DNA from: Prorocentrum cordatum
Lineage: Eukaryota > Sar > Dinophyceae > Prorocentrales > Prorocentraceae
Direction of reading: 5' to 3'
Length of the DNA stretch: 64,000 bases
NCBI GenBank assembly: GCA_963575745.1
Contig: CAUYUJ010013936.1
Location: forward strand, 270,001 to 334,000
Position numbers and translations under genes: made by a program
Notes under the pieces: model-generated
Seen by the model: the letters and a program-made list of their open reading frames with translations, nothing else
What the model was told of the DNA's origin: nothing
Database searches by the model: none
Shown: positions 31,640-42,000 of the stretch, piece after piece
Numbering within the stretch: the stretch's first letter is position 1
Layout of the letters: each line of letters starts with the position of its first letter

Positions 31640-32510
31640 GACGGCCGCGACGGAGTAGGCCAGCTCCATCTTCGGGTGCCGCGTCGACGGCGGGCAGTGG
31701 CAGAAAGCCAGCCAGAGGGCGGGGGCACCGTCGCTCTTGCCAGGCATGCAGGAGGTAGCGGATAATCTTCTACTGCGCTGACCACAACAAGCACTTATGG
31801 ACTCGTGCGTCACATGTGAGTACGTGGCCTGGGTCACCACGTTAGAGGAAGCCACCATGGAGCAGGACGAGATCGACACCCTCGAGGCTGACTCGCATCA
31901 CGGCTGGGGGAAGGGCTTCGACACCCGTTGGCAACGCTCGAAAACCACATCTGGCCGCACGCACACACGTGGTCTATCAGCCAGCGGAGCGCCGGTCCAT
32001 CTTCGGGAAGCTCCTTGCCAGATACGAGTCGCTGCGCATCAACGGCACGGGCACCAAGCAGCAGAAGCAGTGCGAGCGAGACATTTCGGTGTGTTACCAG
32101 GGTCTACGCATCATGGATCTAGAGCATATCTTCGGCAAGAAACGCGACTCCCAGGAAGTGGACGAGCGCGTGCTGGAGCTTCAGTATGCAGGTGCGCTGG
32201 ACTTGATGGAGCTTCGCATCATCAAGAACGAGGTGGAGAACCGCCTGGCCATAGCGGCTGCGAGGGGACGAACCATTCAGAGGCAGCAGTTCACGAAATG
32301 GACCAAGTCGACTTGGAAGAAGTCCCCTGGAGTGTTGCATACGTTCGTCAAGGAACCAGTGGCACCAGTGTTTGAACATTATCGAGTTGATAGTGGAGCG
32401 TGCTCAGCAGATCCTGAGGCCCTCGTGCACGCGAAGAGTCAGAGATGGAATAGGATCTGGACGGGCGAGGTCGACTCCCGCGAGGACATCAAGGCTGAGC
32501 TACGCATACT
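31640..32510 (+). pseudogene. LINE linker between endonuclease and reverse transcriptase
   Basis: A frame from 31,969 gives a long uninterrupted linker (RNGTGTKQQKQ-like start, then ELRIIKNEVENRLAIAAARG, FTKWTKSTWKKSPG, and DPEALVHAKSQRWNRIW near 32,418). Related elements show the same tryptophan-containing linker before the reverse transcriptase. The 31,640-31,960 part is less certain. Confidence 0.55.
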
Positions 32511-33910
32511 TCATCGGTGTGCGCGTCAGGAGGACCTGTCGACCATCGCGCTGGAGACGGTCCCAAGCTGCACGGCGTGCGCCGGCTCCCCACAGAGGCG
32601 CGCCAGCAGCTGGTCAGCATCATCAACGCCTGCGAGCAGGCGGGCACGTGGCCGAGGCAATGGTCCGCCACTTCTGGGGCGGTGGCCCCCAGGCCCTCTG
32701 GTGGCGAGAGGGTCCTCGGCATGCTCCCCTTGCCTGCGAAGCTTTGGAGTCGTGCTCGCAGTTCCCCTCTGCAGTGAATGGAGTGAGGCCCTTCAGCGCG
32801 CACTGGGGCACCGCTATGTGTGACAGCGTGGGCCTGGTCCGACTCACGCGCGCGGCGACGAGCGTCGGCTTCCCCGCGGCGGTCGTCGAGATGGAGGTGA
32901 TGACCCTCCAGGGGCTGAGGTATCTCGAGGGCGGGGCGGCGCAGTGGCGAGGCCGTCTGGGTCGCGCGGTCTATTGTGGCAGGCTCGCCCGGAGGCGTTC
33001 AGCTTGCGAAAGTGTTCTTGCATTCCATTTTACATGCAGCGAGCGCATGTGGTCTCGCCGACGGCAAGGTTGCGGGCGTTCGTCGACGACGCGGTGGCCA
33101 GGGCGGAGGGCGCGGAAGCGCAGACCCCGGCGGGTATCGAGCAGAGCAGGCTGAGGATATCGGAGAAAACGGTACTCATTGGCTCCGAGAAGGGGATGGT
33201 CAAGTCCACGGCGAGGACATTACGTATGCATGGTATCCCAGTGAAGGCGGTGCATCACACCAAGGACCCTGGATTGGACGCCAGTGCTGGCAAGGAGAAA
33301 CTGGTGAGTATCCTCAGGAAGCGCATCCGCATCCAAAAGGCCAAGAGACACATTCTCGAATCTCAGGCGGCCGCGGTGATCGGCAACACTCAACCGTGAG
33401 GCCAAGAACCTTTGGGCCACGGGGGCCCTACCGCAGGCGTGCAGCCGGCAACAGGCGTTCGGCTTGGCCCCCTCGCAGCTGCTTCTTCTTCGTCGTCAGG
33501 CTGGGCAGGTCGCAGCAGGTTCTCATGGTGGAAAGTGCCTCGCCGCCTCCCTCGCCATCGAGATGTGGGACAACGAGCCAGTTCTCGAGATTGGGAAGCG
33601 GGTCATCATCGAGTGGCTCGCCCTCTGGCAGACGAACCCTGAGGTCCACCAGCGGGTCGTGCTCGCGCGGCAGAAGATCGAGCGCCAGCTCGCGAGGGCG
33701 GGCACCCGCACATGTTCGCACATAAATGGGGCCAATCGCGACGGTCTGAGCCGCCCTCATGGACATCGGATGGGGGCCGCTGACCCCGGCCGAGTGGGAG
33801 CGCCCTCTTCTCGGTGGTCAACTGCAGGCCTGGCTTATCCCCAGCTCGTCCGACCATGGCTACACCCAGGGCAGGGGGCGACTCGCCATCATCGGGGACC
33901 TTGTCAGTGA
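32511..33910 (+). pseudogene. LINE reverse transcriptase domain, frameshifted
   Basis: Frame 1 shows TEARQQLVSIINACEQAGTW then PRPSGGERVLGMLPLPAKLW (32,600-32,760), matching the KPxGGxRPI and following helix of LINE RTs. The motif A region near 32,815-32,900 (WGTAMCDSVGLV then SVGFPAAV) is badly degraded. Motif B appears as RSIVAGSPGG at 32,967-32,996. The catalytic box is FVDD at 33,079-33,090, in another frame; two Asp are kept, with F-V for the usual Y/F-A/V. Thumb sequence follows (PVKAVHHTKDPGLDASAGKE, RIQKAKRHILES), then another frameshift near 33,390 into WATGALPQACSRQQAFGLAP. Confidence 0.8.
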
Positions 33911-33939
33911 CATGCGCAGTCAGTGATGACGGCAGGCAG

Positions 33940-34790
33940 CAACACGCCCTGACGGCGAAGGAATCCAGGATGGTGCTGAAGTGTGGCGTACACGGCAAGA
34001 GCAGGGGCTGTTTCACGACGAAGGAGCGGCTGACCTGGCAGCTCTGAACAAGCTGGTGGCCGCGGGCGGGCAGTGGGCCCGCAAGGGGCGCCGGCAGGCG
34101 GGCTGCCAAGTGGGCTCCCTCACCTGCCTGCGCTGCAGGAAGGCCGACGAGACGCTCTTCCACCATGTCTGGGAGTGCGAGGAGAACAGGGGCCGCGAGG
34201 ACTTCGAGAATTCAGAAGGCCTGGTCAGCCAAGCGCGCGCGCAATGCGAGGCGATGCCAGTCTCCTTGTTGAGGGGCATCCCGCCAGTTCACGTGACGAC
34301 CCCGTCCTTTGATAAGGCGATGATCGGCACCAAACGTATCGAATTTCATAGCACTGGCTTCGCCTGTTGCACCGTCAACCACAAGATTTTCATTTTTTGG
34401 GACTGCTCGGGGGACGAGCACTCTTGTGGCCCGCGAAGGAGACGCTGTGGAGCGGCCGTCGTTAGTCTTAGGGAAGTCGAGGGGAGGCGCTGGACCGTCG
34501 CGGGGGCGCTTGGGCCCCCCATCCTTGGAGACAGGCAGACTGTTCCCCGAGCCGATGTCCTCGCTGTCTTGCTTTCGAGCCCCTGGGCCCCGAACTCGAG
34601 CTTACCTTTGTCACGGACCACTGGGCGATAGCCAAGCGTTGGCGTCAGAAAACCACCGGGCCCGACCCCTTAGGGGTCAACGAGGACCTGTGATCCAGGG
34701 CCCGCGTCGCGTTTCAAAGTGGTGGCTTGCACTCTGTCCAAGTCCAGTGGTTCCCCTCCCACCAAGAGGAGGCCCCTGATTAGTTATTTA
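33940..34790 (+). pseudogene. LINE CCHC finger and RNase H domain, frameshifted
   Basis: One long frame (33,981-34,631) holds LTCLRC ... ETLFHHVWEC (34,126-34,180), the conserved finger after the RT, then an RNase H domain: FWDCSGDEH with the first Asp at 34,401, RRRCGAAVVSL, and PRADVLAV at 34,545-34,565, where the usual catalytic Glu is Asp. After a frameshift near 34,600 the third acidic residue lies in TDHWAIAKRW (34,613) and the C-terminal WFPSHQ at 34,748-34,765. RNase H would remove the RNA template after cDNA synthesis. Confidence 0.8.
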
Positions 34791-34863
34791 CTCGAGAGAA
34801 GCTCCTTTTCGCCTCTGGCAACGCCTGTGCTGGTGTCTGGGCGGGGGAGGCGGCGGACTTAAC

Positions 34864-35430
34864 TTGGGGGGCGCGGTGGGGGGGACCCCTGACATTGACA
34901 GAGTTGATGCCGCTGCCTCGTACATCTGCCGCAGGGCCAGAAGAGCGCTCGCAGCGGCGGCTGAAGCTGAGGATGTTGCCAGGTCTAAGAAGAGAGAGGG
35001 TGAGGTTCAAGCCCCCAAGATCTCTAGACTGGCAGCAACTGTTTCGGTTGCAGACCACGTGCTCGAAACATGTGGGCAACCCTTTTTCTGGTGCACGGTG
35101 TGCAAGAGACTCATTTCCGATACAAGGCTTGGGAGTTTGCCGCCATGCCCTGTCATGGCCCCCGCGCGAAGCCTCAGACTGGGGGAAGTGCGACTGGTGG
35201 GGAGAGGATCGCGCCTGCCGCCCCAGTGAACGGTCTCTGCCAACGCTTTCACCCTTCCCACCGAGTTTTACATGTGGAACTATGACTCTTGTACATCTGC
35301 AGCGAATGCGGTTTGTATGCCACCGTGGACCCCAGAAATGTAGTTTCTGACTGTTCGGGCAGATCCCCCCAGGGTTCGGAGAACCTCTGGAGGATCCGTA
35401 GAGGCTTGCTTCCTCGGCGCGAGGGCCCCT
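34864..35430 (+). pseudogene. LINE C-terminal tail with two cysteine pairs
   Basis: Frame 34,864-35,229 continues the RNase H tail (DRVDAAASYICRRARRALAA), then VLETCGQPFFWCTVCKRLIS, one CxxC pair near 35,085-35,105. In the next frame SHRVLHVEL, a TGA at 35,283, then LLYICSECGLYA and SGRSPQGSENLWRIRRG (to about 35,395) form a second CxxC block. I recognise this tail from related dinoflagellate LINEs. Confidence 0.7.
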
Positions 35431-36300
35431 CCGGCAGCTTTTCGTGAGGCCACTCGCGCACGAGAGCAGGCTCAGTGTCGCGCTGTCTTCGAGCTGCAGC
35501 GCCCGACGTAAACCCCAAGAGCCGATCCTGGCCAGGAAGCTGGGCCTTCGGGGTCCCAGGGAGAGCAGGGGATGGTTTCGCGGCTCTCCAGGCCTGGCCA
35601 AGACCAGGATGGCCCCCCTGCCTTCGGTGGAGCGGGCCCGTCCCAGGACCGCGTGGGTTCCCCCCGCTTGGACCGCGTCCTCAGTCAAAAAGTCCACAGA
35701 GTCCTCCTCCCCCTCCACCTCCTCACCCTCCATCCTTCCGCGGGTCGCGCGCTCCAAACACGCGGGGGGAGGAGCAGGGAGGAGGAGGGGGAGGAGGAAT
35801 TAGGATGAATATGAAATGGAGAAGGACGGCAGAACATATGAATGATAACGAGGAAGGAGGACGAGCCAGGATAACGAGGAGTCCTGGGACGGAGGAGCCG
35901 GGATATGGATGAGGAGGAGGAAGAGCACGACGACAAGCGAGTAGGCTCTCGGAAAGTTTCCGACGGTCGCCGCTCAGACCTCAGCGCGTTCGCCTTCTCC
36001 CTTCTGCTGCCTCCTGCCTCCTGCCTTTTGCCTCCGACCTTCTCCTCATCTTCCTTCTTCTCCTCCCTTTTTTCTCCTCCTCCGCCTTCCTCAACCTGCC
36101 TCCTGCGTCCTCCTGCTTCATCTTCTAATTGTTTCCTCCTCCTTCTCTTGTTCCTGCTCATCCTCTTGCTCCTCCTCCTCCTCCTCCTCCTCCCTTCCTT
36201 CTCTCTCCTCCTCCTCTTCCTGCTCCTCCTCTTCCTCCTCCTCCTCTTCCTCTTCCTCCTCCTCATCCTCCTCCTCCTCCTCTTCCTCCTCCTTCACCTC
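35431..36300 (+). repeat. CCT/CTT-rich tract with GGA patch
   Basis: 35,431-35,690 is unassigned. A GGA-rich patch sits at about 35,770-35,800. From about 36,000 the plus strand is mixed CCT, CTT and TCC to 36,300. Confidence 0.75.
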
Positions 36301-36446
36301 ATGCCTTCTCGCTCTGCCTCCTCCAGCTCCGTCCTCCTCCCCCTCCCCCCCTCGCTCCCTCCTCCATCCCTGTCTTCCTGCCTCCTCCCGGGCGCGCTGT
36401 GGTCGGGGGCTGACAGACTTCCCCGCCGCCCCTCAAGCAGGGCGGC

Positions 36447-36494
36447 TCCCCCGGGGGTGGCCACGTGTCTGAAACAGCGGCCACCCCCGGGGGG
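36447..36494. repeat. Perfect hairpin, 15-16-bp GC arms
   Basis: CCCCCGGGGGTGGCC is followed 16 bases later by GGCCACCCCCGGGGG. It lies just beyond the C-terminal end of the minus-strand retrotransposon fragment and could be part of its 3' region; that is inference. Confidence 0.8.
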
Positions 36495-36659
36495 GGATCT
36501 GCCGGCCGGGGCCCCTCGACTGCGCGTGCCCATGAACATGGCGACGCGCACGACGATGATGGCGTCGACCGCGAGCGCCGCCCAGCGCCCCGGGCCCCAC
36601 ACAGGGCCGCCGCCCAAGTTCTTCTCCTCCGCCTCCTCCAGGGCCGCCGCCGCCAGGTG

Positions 36660-38077
36660 CAGCCCCGCGGCGCCCCGCGGCTGCTAGGCAAGCCCGCTGA
36701 ACCGCACAACTGCACCCCCGGTCGGCCCGCGCAGCTTCTGCTTGTTCGGGGGCCTCCAGAAGCTCGCCGGGCTGAGAAGCCAGGCTCGTGCCTCGCCGCC
36801 CCTGTCTCCACGGCGAGCGCGGTCGAGCGCTCGCCGGGATAGCGCTCGTGCTTCGCGCGCGCAGCCCGTTGCGCCGCCTCGCCGGAGCGCCTTGCTGCCG
36901 CGCCCGCGGCCGTCTCATCTCCCGCGACGGGGTGGCGGGCGGTGACGTCGATCCACCGTGGGCCGTCTACGTCGCTGTTGCATTGGAAGTCTAAGATAGC
37001 GGGTGCGCGCGAGGACCGACGCCCGCCCAGGCCGCGGCGCGCGCGGCCTGTCCCAGGTGGGCACCCTCTGCTCGTAGAGCGGCGTGCAGTGGAGCCACCT
37101 CTCGCCGAGGCCGCCCGCAGCGCGTGCCACGCCTGCGTTCCGCTCGACGACGCCTCCGCCTGGCTGGCAGATGGCAGCGTGGTGCGTTGCTGGGTCCAGC
37201 GGTGCTTGGCGTGGCGTCTCGCTGGCCGCCAGGTTCTGGCACGTCGCCGCAGCTTTCGCGAGCTCGTTGACGGATCACTTTGGCTGCGGCAGCTGGAAGT
37301 GGCTGAGGGTCGCTGTCTTCGGGCGCAGGTCTTCCAGGGTGCAGTCCTGCTCGTCGGGGTGCTGCAGGTAGGCGCCAGACCATGGCCCCCCGGCTGGAAG
37401 CAGGGTCGCCTGGGTGCAGCTGTGCGCTCGCCGCTTTGCAGCAGCGCGGATTGTCTTACGCGCCATCGCAGACAACGTGAACTGCCTGGGCGGGGATCCG
37501 ATCGCCGCCTCGGGCGTCCGGGCTCAGGGTCCGCGCCCTGGCGCGCTAGCTCGGCCATGGTCGCTTCAAGCTCTGCTGCGGCCCGCGGTAGCGCCGCCAG
37601 CATGTCAGCGATAATCGGAAGGCCAGAGACTCCGAGGTCGCGCTGCGCCTCGGCAGCCGCCTGCGCCCACGCCGCCCAGCAGGCCGCGGCGCGCCTCGTG
37701 GCTGTCCATTGCGCGCCAGCCCCGCCCAGCTTGGCTGGTAGGCCCAGCAGCTCGCACGCCTCTGGGCCGAGCGGCCGCCGCAGCAACTTCTCCCAGCAAC
37801 CCCGCAACGTCGCGTCGTAGCGGCAGGTCTCGTCCCCCGTGGCCAACACCATCTGCAAATTGTGCTGGCTCGCGTTGCCGGCGTGAGAGTTGAGCAAAGC
37901 TGCCGTCGCCTGCCGCTTGAGGCCCCAGTGCAGCAGCCGTTCCACGCAGGCCCACGGTTTCTGCAGGCGCGCTGCTGCCCCGTCCAACCCGCCCCCAGCG
38001 AGAGGAAGCGCCGCGGCGTCGGCGTCTTCAGGCTCCCAGAGCTGCGCGCCGAGGGCAGGCAACACGGGCACATACAT
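36660..38077 (-). pseudogene. Second-family retrotransposon, C-terminal region, frameshifted
   Basis: Unlike the two other LINEs, this copy has no RNase H signature. The frame from 38,077 gives LLNSHAGNASQHNLQMVLA, a WEKLLRRPLG block and LGLPAKLGGAGAQ, the thumb region of a reverse-transcriptase family common in dinoflagellates. After a shift near 37,480 another frame gives SGAYLQHPDEQDCTLEDL, a stop near 37,275, then ATCQN ... LDPATHHAAICQPGGGVVER, a C-x(n)-HH-x3-C zinc motif, and EQRVPTWDRP. The first frame resumes with ILDFQCNSDVDGPRWIDVTA near 36,945-37,000, then ARAKHERYPG and ALAVETG. In relatives this last part resembles a restriction-like endonuclease (WxDV core); I infer the same here. 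The catalytic RT box lies upstream and is missing. Confidence 0.7.
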
Positions 38078-38479
38078 GCCGGCGATCTCGGCCTGGAGTG
38101 CTCCTCCTCCCTCCTCCTCCCTTCTCCTAGTCAGCGTGCTTCTCCCCCCTCCTCCGTTTCTTCACCTCCATGCCGCCCCGACCCAGCTAGAGAGCAGGAC
38201 GGCCAGGGCCGCGGCCTGGCCTAGCCCATTGTACATCATGAGGCACAGGGGCGTTATGGCCTGGGAAAGTCGATGATGCCCAGAACGTGTTGGCACCAAT
38301 GTGTATTTGTCCATCGGGACCCTCTAATACGACGCAGGCGCTGTAGTGATATATCGGTGGAGCTGACCAGCGCCAGCACACGTTGGGCTAACACACGTCC
38401 TGAGCATCATCGCGGGGAGCAGGAGGCGGGGGGTGGGGGCAAACAGGGGTGGGGGGAGGTAGGGGGCGGGGCAACGAAG
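38078..38479. other. Unassigned DNA
   Basis: A CTCCT-rich patch at about 38,100-38,160 and otherwise unique sequence. No upstream part of the minus-strand retrotransposon is recognisable. Confidence 0.35.
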
Positions 38480-38679
38480 AGGGGGGGGAGAAGGGCTAGG
38501 AGGAGGAGGAAGAGGAGGAGGATGAGGACGAGGAGGAGGTATATAACAGAGAAAGAGAGAGATATAAAGAGAAAGAGAGAGAGGGATCCAGAGAGAGAGA
38601 GAGAGAGAAAAAGAGAGAGAGAGAGAGAGAGCGAGAGGGAGGAGGAGAGAGGGAGAGAGAGTGAGAGGGAACAAGAGCG

Positions 38680-38722
<43 letters not shown>

Positions 38723-38723
38723 C

Positions 38724-38778
<55 letters not shown>

Positions 38779-38785
38779 CTGCAAT
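38480..38785 (+). repeat. GGA, GA and TA microsatellites
   Basis: (GGA)n, then a long (GA)n with AAAG variants, a (TA)n block at about 38,685-38,732, and (GA)n again. Confidence 0.95.
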
Positions 38786-39309
38786 GTTTGCGTGGGAGTG
38801 GGATAGATGCGAATTCTCAAATTGGAGAGGAGCGGAGGAGGGCCAGGAGGGGGGACAAGTTTCCAACTTGAATGCCTCAAGCTGCCTCGCTCGCTCCCGC
38901 CTGCCCTCCCACCACACAAGGAGCGCCCGAGGCTCAGATGGGCAGCGGCCATGTGCCCGACCCTCGCGAGGTGCACCGCTCGTGTCAGGTGCCCTTTGCC
39001 CCCGGGTGCCCAAGTGCGCCAGGTGCGCTACGCGCACGAGGAAACATGCAGCGGGCAATCTGTCGACACCTCGCCATCCCTGCCAAGATCGGTGCGAAGT
39101 GACAGCGAGATGGACAGCATGGTGTTTGGTGTGCACCTGCCATGACCGTGCGCGCTTTTTACAAGGATGCTGGGCAAACGCGCAACGGACACATTAGCCC
39201 ACCTTCCCCACCATTCCTGACACAAACCGGTGCAACGTTATGGCGGCGTGCCGGCAACTGGCCCAAAGCTTGCCGCCATATGCACTTCTGCATTCCCCCT
39301 CAAACCCTG
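38786..39309. other. Unassigned DNA
   Basis: Non-repetitive; frames on both strands are about 100-180 codons, with no motif recognised. Confidence 0.3.
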
Positions 39310-39615
39310 CACTGAACAACTTCCGCTTTTGGGCTCGCATTTCTGGCTTTTGGGCTGCCGGGCGCCCAGGGGCGCCTCGTGCTGGCTGGCATGTCGGGGT
39401 TTTCGGGTGGTGGGACCGCGTGGGCGCCTCGTGGGTGGCCTGTGCTCTGCCTGGCATTCCCAGGTTCTGTCGCGGTGGACGCCCGTGGGTGCCGCGTGGT
39501 CGGCCCGTGCGCTGTGGCATTTTCGGGTTCTCGCCCGGTGGGCGCCCGTGGGCATCTGTGCTGGGTGGTGTTTCCGGATTTTCTTTCGGTGGGCGATCGT
39601 GGGCGCCTCGTGCAC
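39310..39615 (+). repeat. Tandem array, ~50-65-bp unit
   Basis: Repeated blocks of TTTTCGGGTT, GGTGGGCGCCCGTGGG and GCCTCGTG at about 50-65-base spacing, five diverged copies. Confidence 0.75.
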
Positions 39616-39639
39616 ACATTGAGCCACACACACGCGTAT

Positions 39640-39702
39640 ATATGTATATATATATATATATATAGATGTCTATGTATATATATATATATATATATATAAT
39701 TA
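39640..39702. repeat. (TA)n microsatellite
   Basis: Two AT-dinucleotide runs separated by a GATGTCTATG spacer. Confidence 0.95.
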
Positions 39703-39756
39703 CCCCAGTGCGACCCTACCTAGAAGTTGGAACCCCTAGGGAAGCAGCATTAGTTG

Positions 39757-40130
39757 CTATGCTATGCTATGCTATGCTATGCTATGCCATGCTGCGCTAT
39801 GCTATGCTAGGCTATGCTATGCTGCGCTATGCTATGCTATGCTATGCTATGCTATGCTGCGCTGTGTTATGCTGTGCTGTGCTGTGCTGCGATATGCTAC
39901 GCTATGCTATGCTGCGCTATGCTATGCTATGCTGGGCTATGCTATGATATGCTATGCTGCGCTATGCTATGCTACGCTGCGCTATGCTATGCTGTGCTCT
40001 GCTATGCTAAAACTCAGCGAAGCTAAGATGAAGGTGAGCTAAGCTAAGATAAACCTGAGCTAAGATGAAGCTAAGCTAAGCTAAGATGAAAAAAGCTAAA
40101 CTAAGATGAGATAAGCAACGCTAAGCTAAA
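39757..40130 (+). repeat. GCTAT pentamer array passing into GCTAA/GATGA array
   Basis: About 50 GCTAT units (variants GCTGC, GCTGT, GATAT) to about 40,015, then imperfect AAGCTAAGATGA units to 40,130. Frames are open as LCYAM-type repeats, not genes. Confidence 0.95.
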
Positions 40131-41275
40131 GGGACGTAGCTGGGGGAACCGCGGGGCGGATACTGGGGGAACCGCCCGGGCTGGTTCCTACTGCCCGGCC
40201 CTTTAAGCCAAGAGAGTAAGAACCCTTCTAGGCAGAACCTAGGGGGGAAAATAGACAGCACAGCATGGAGGGCACCACATCAAGTCTGCAGCACGCATGT
40301 TGTGTCCCATAGAATGCTCCGCATCTATTGCACCATGCGCGGATTGCACCACACGTATTGCAGATCGAGAGTGCAATCACCCAGTGCTCTGGGTCCACGC
40401 TGGCAAGCAAGTCTGACAAAACGGGCGCTCCCACGAGAATTCCGATTGGATTTTTCAATTCCCGAAAAGCCTGGTGGATTCGCAAGGCTCCCGTGTGACC
40501 TTCATGATGTGATTGCCGCAAGAGGCGTATTCTGATGTGCATGTGGTGCTCGTGTCGCATTCGCATCGCATCTCCTTCAATTCCCAAAGACATTGTGCGA
40601 TTCGCGTAAGATCCGGACGTTCTCATAGGTTTCCGTAGGGCTGCCACAAGGCTCCTCTGAGATCTCGATCGGACTCGTCAGATTTCCAGATGAGTCCAAC
40701 CAGGTGCTCGTAGGATTTGAACTGGGGTCCTACAGAATTGGTGTCGAAATGATTGACCTCTGAGCAAGCTTCTCGATCTTCTCGTGGGGCCTTCCATCTT
40801 CCCGCTTGGTTCCCATCGGAGACCTGCATGATCCTCTCAAGACTGCTGCTGCGACACCGTACCTGCACTCTGGTGTCTGGAAAGATACCCGCTGGATACG
40901 AATGACTTTCATTGGAGCTCATCATATTTCCTTGCGGCCCTGGGGACTCCCAGCACATTCCCCGCGCGATTTCAACCACGTTTCAACAGGGCATCCGCGT
41001 CCATCAGAGGGATTGTGCTGGTCTTCCATAATCATCCTTATCTTCATCCTCATCCTCACCCTCATCCTCCTCCTGCTTGTCCTGCTCATCATCATCAACT
41101 GCGCATGTGCCTCCCGAACAGTCGGGCCTATGCTCCAGAGTCCCGTGACTTGTGCAATTCCGGTGCATTCCAATCAGTGTTTGCCGGCGTCGGTCATACA
41201 CAATGTAGGTGCCTGCCCTCTCGATGTGCAAGCTATGCGGTGCAAAGTACGTACTGCAACTTATGTGGTATAGTA
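40131..41275. other. Unassigned, mostly unique DNA
   Basis: The longest frame is 40,228-40,647 on the minus strand (139 codons). It contains SICNTCGAIRAWCNRCGAFY, two CxxC pairs that look zinc-ribbon-like, but nothing around it identifies a family and no splice sites support it. A CATCCT-rich patch lies at 41,025-41,095. Confidence 0.35.
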
Positions 41276-41585
41276 TTTGTGGTGCTGTGTGTGTGTGTGT
41301 GTGTGCGCGTGCGGTGTGTGTGTGTGTGTGTGTGGCGTAACCTACGTGATGTGGTGTGGGGTATGTGGTGTAAGCGGTGCAATGCAAGCTATGTGGTGGA
41401 ATGTGCGGTAGAATCTATGTGATGTAAGCTAGTTGGCGCAAGTTATGTGGTGCAGCCAGCGCACGGGGCGGCCACGAGGAGGCCACGATGCGCCCACGTG
41501 CGGGCACGAGGCGAACCCCAGCAGGCCGCCAGCGTACGGGGCGGCCACGACGCGGCCACTCACCGCATAACAGGCGAACCACCCA
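41276..41585 (+). repeat. (GT)n then short tandem repeats
   Basis: TG dinucleotide runs at about 41,285-41,333, TATGTGGTGYAAG-type repeats to 41,455, and a ~70-bp duplication (GGGGCGGCCACGA twice, at about 41,465 and 41,537). Confidence 0.7.
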
Positions 41586-41789
41586 CAATCCCATCCGACG
41601 GCTTAGGTTCGCCAAATAAGAATCCCTAACTGCATGCACTCTTCAAGGAAACGTGCACAAACATTGCAATCTGCTGGCGCATGTTGTTCCGACGAACTCG
41701 CCATGGCCTCCACGATGCTAAGCTATCCGCGAAACTACAAGCAATCTGCTCGCAAGTCTCGTGACCTTACCAGCCGGTGGACATGCAGA

Positions 41790-42000
41790 CACGGAGAAGG
41801 AGGAGGAGGATGAGGAAAAGGAGGAGGAGGCGGAGGAGGGTAGGCTCAGAAGCGTTGGGATTTAAGTCGACCTGTTTCCAGTGCCAACACTTCTGAACTA
41901 AGGTGTGGTCTGCCATTGGTTACCATCATTAACCGCCAGTGTCGGTCGTCGGCAGGGGGAGGGAGAGGAGGGGGTGGAGGAGGGAGGAGGGACGATGGAT
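41790..42000 (+). repeat. GGA-rich patches
   Basis: GGA/GAA runs at about 41,795-41,840 and 41,950-41,990 with unique sequence between. Confidence 0.8.

Larger units (their letters stand above)
29824..35430 (+). mobile_element. Near-complete but broken LINE (non-LTR retrotransposon), 5.6 kb
   Basis: Domains appear in the order expected for dinoflagellate LINEs with an RNase H domain: N-terminal zinc ribbon, coiled coil, apurinic-type endonuclease, reverse transcriptase, CCHC finger, RNase H, and two C-terminal cysteine pairs. All are on the plus strand but spread over all three frames with at least six frameshifts and several stops, so no protein can be made. I see no target-site duplication or poly-A tail. 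The 5' end follows a CCT tract by about 150 bases. The individual segments are listed separately. Confidence 0.85.

Noticed and set aside
34780-35757. 325-codon minus-strand ORF
   Set aside because: It is antisense to the LINE's C-terminal tail, whose plus-strand motifs (CxxC blocks, SENLWRIRRG) are recognisable.
36299-36660. C-terminal end of the 592-codon minus-strand ORF
   Set aside because: Past about 36,660 the frame runs into GC-rich and CCT-repeat DNA with no retrotransposon signature, so the pseudogene was ended earlier.
38326-38337. TAATACGAC resembling a phage T7-type promoter
   Set aside because: Only the first nine bases match; the rest of the promoter is absent and the context is eukaryotic.
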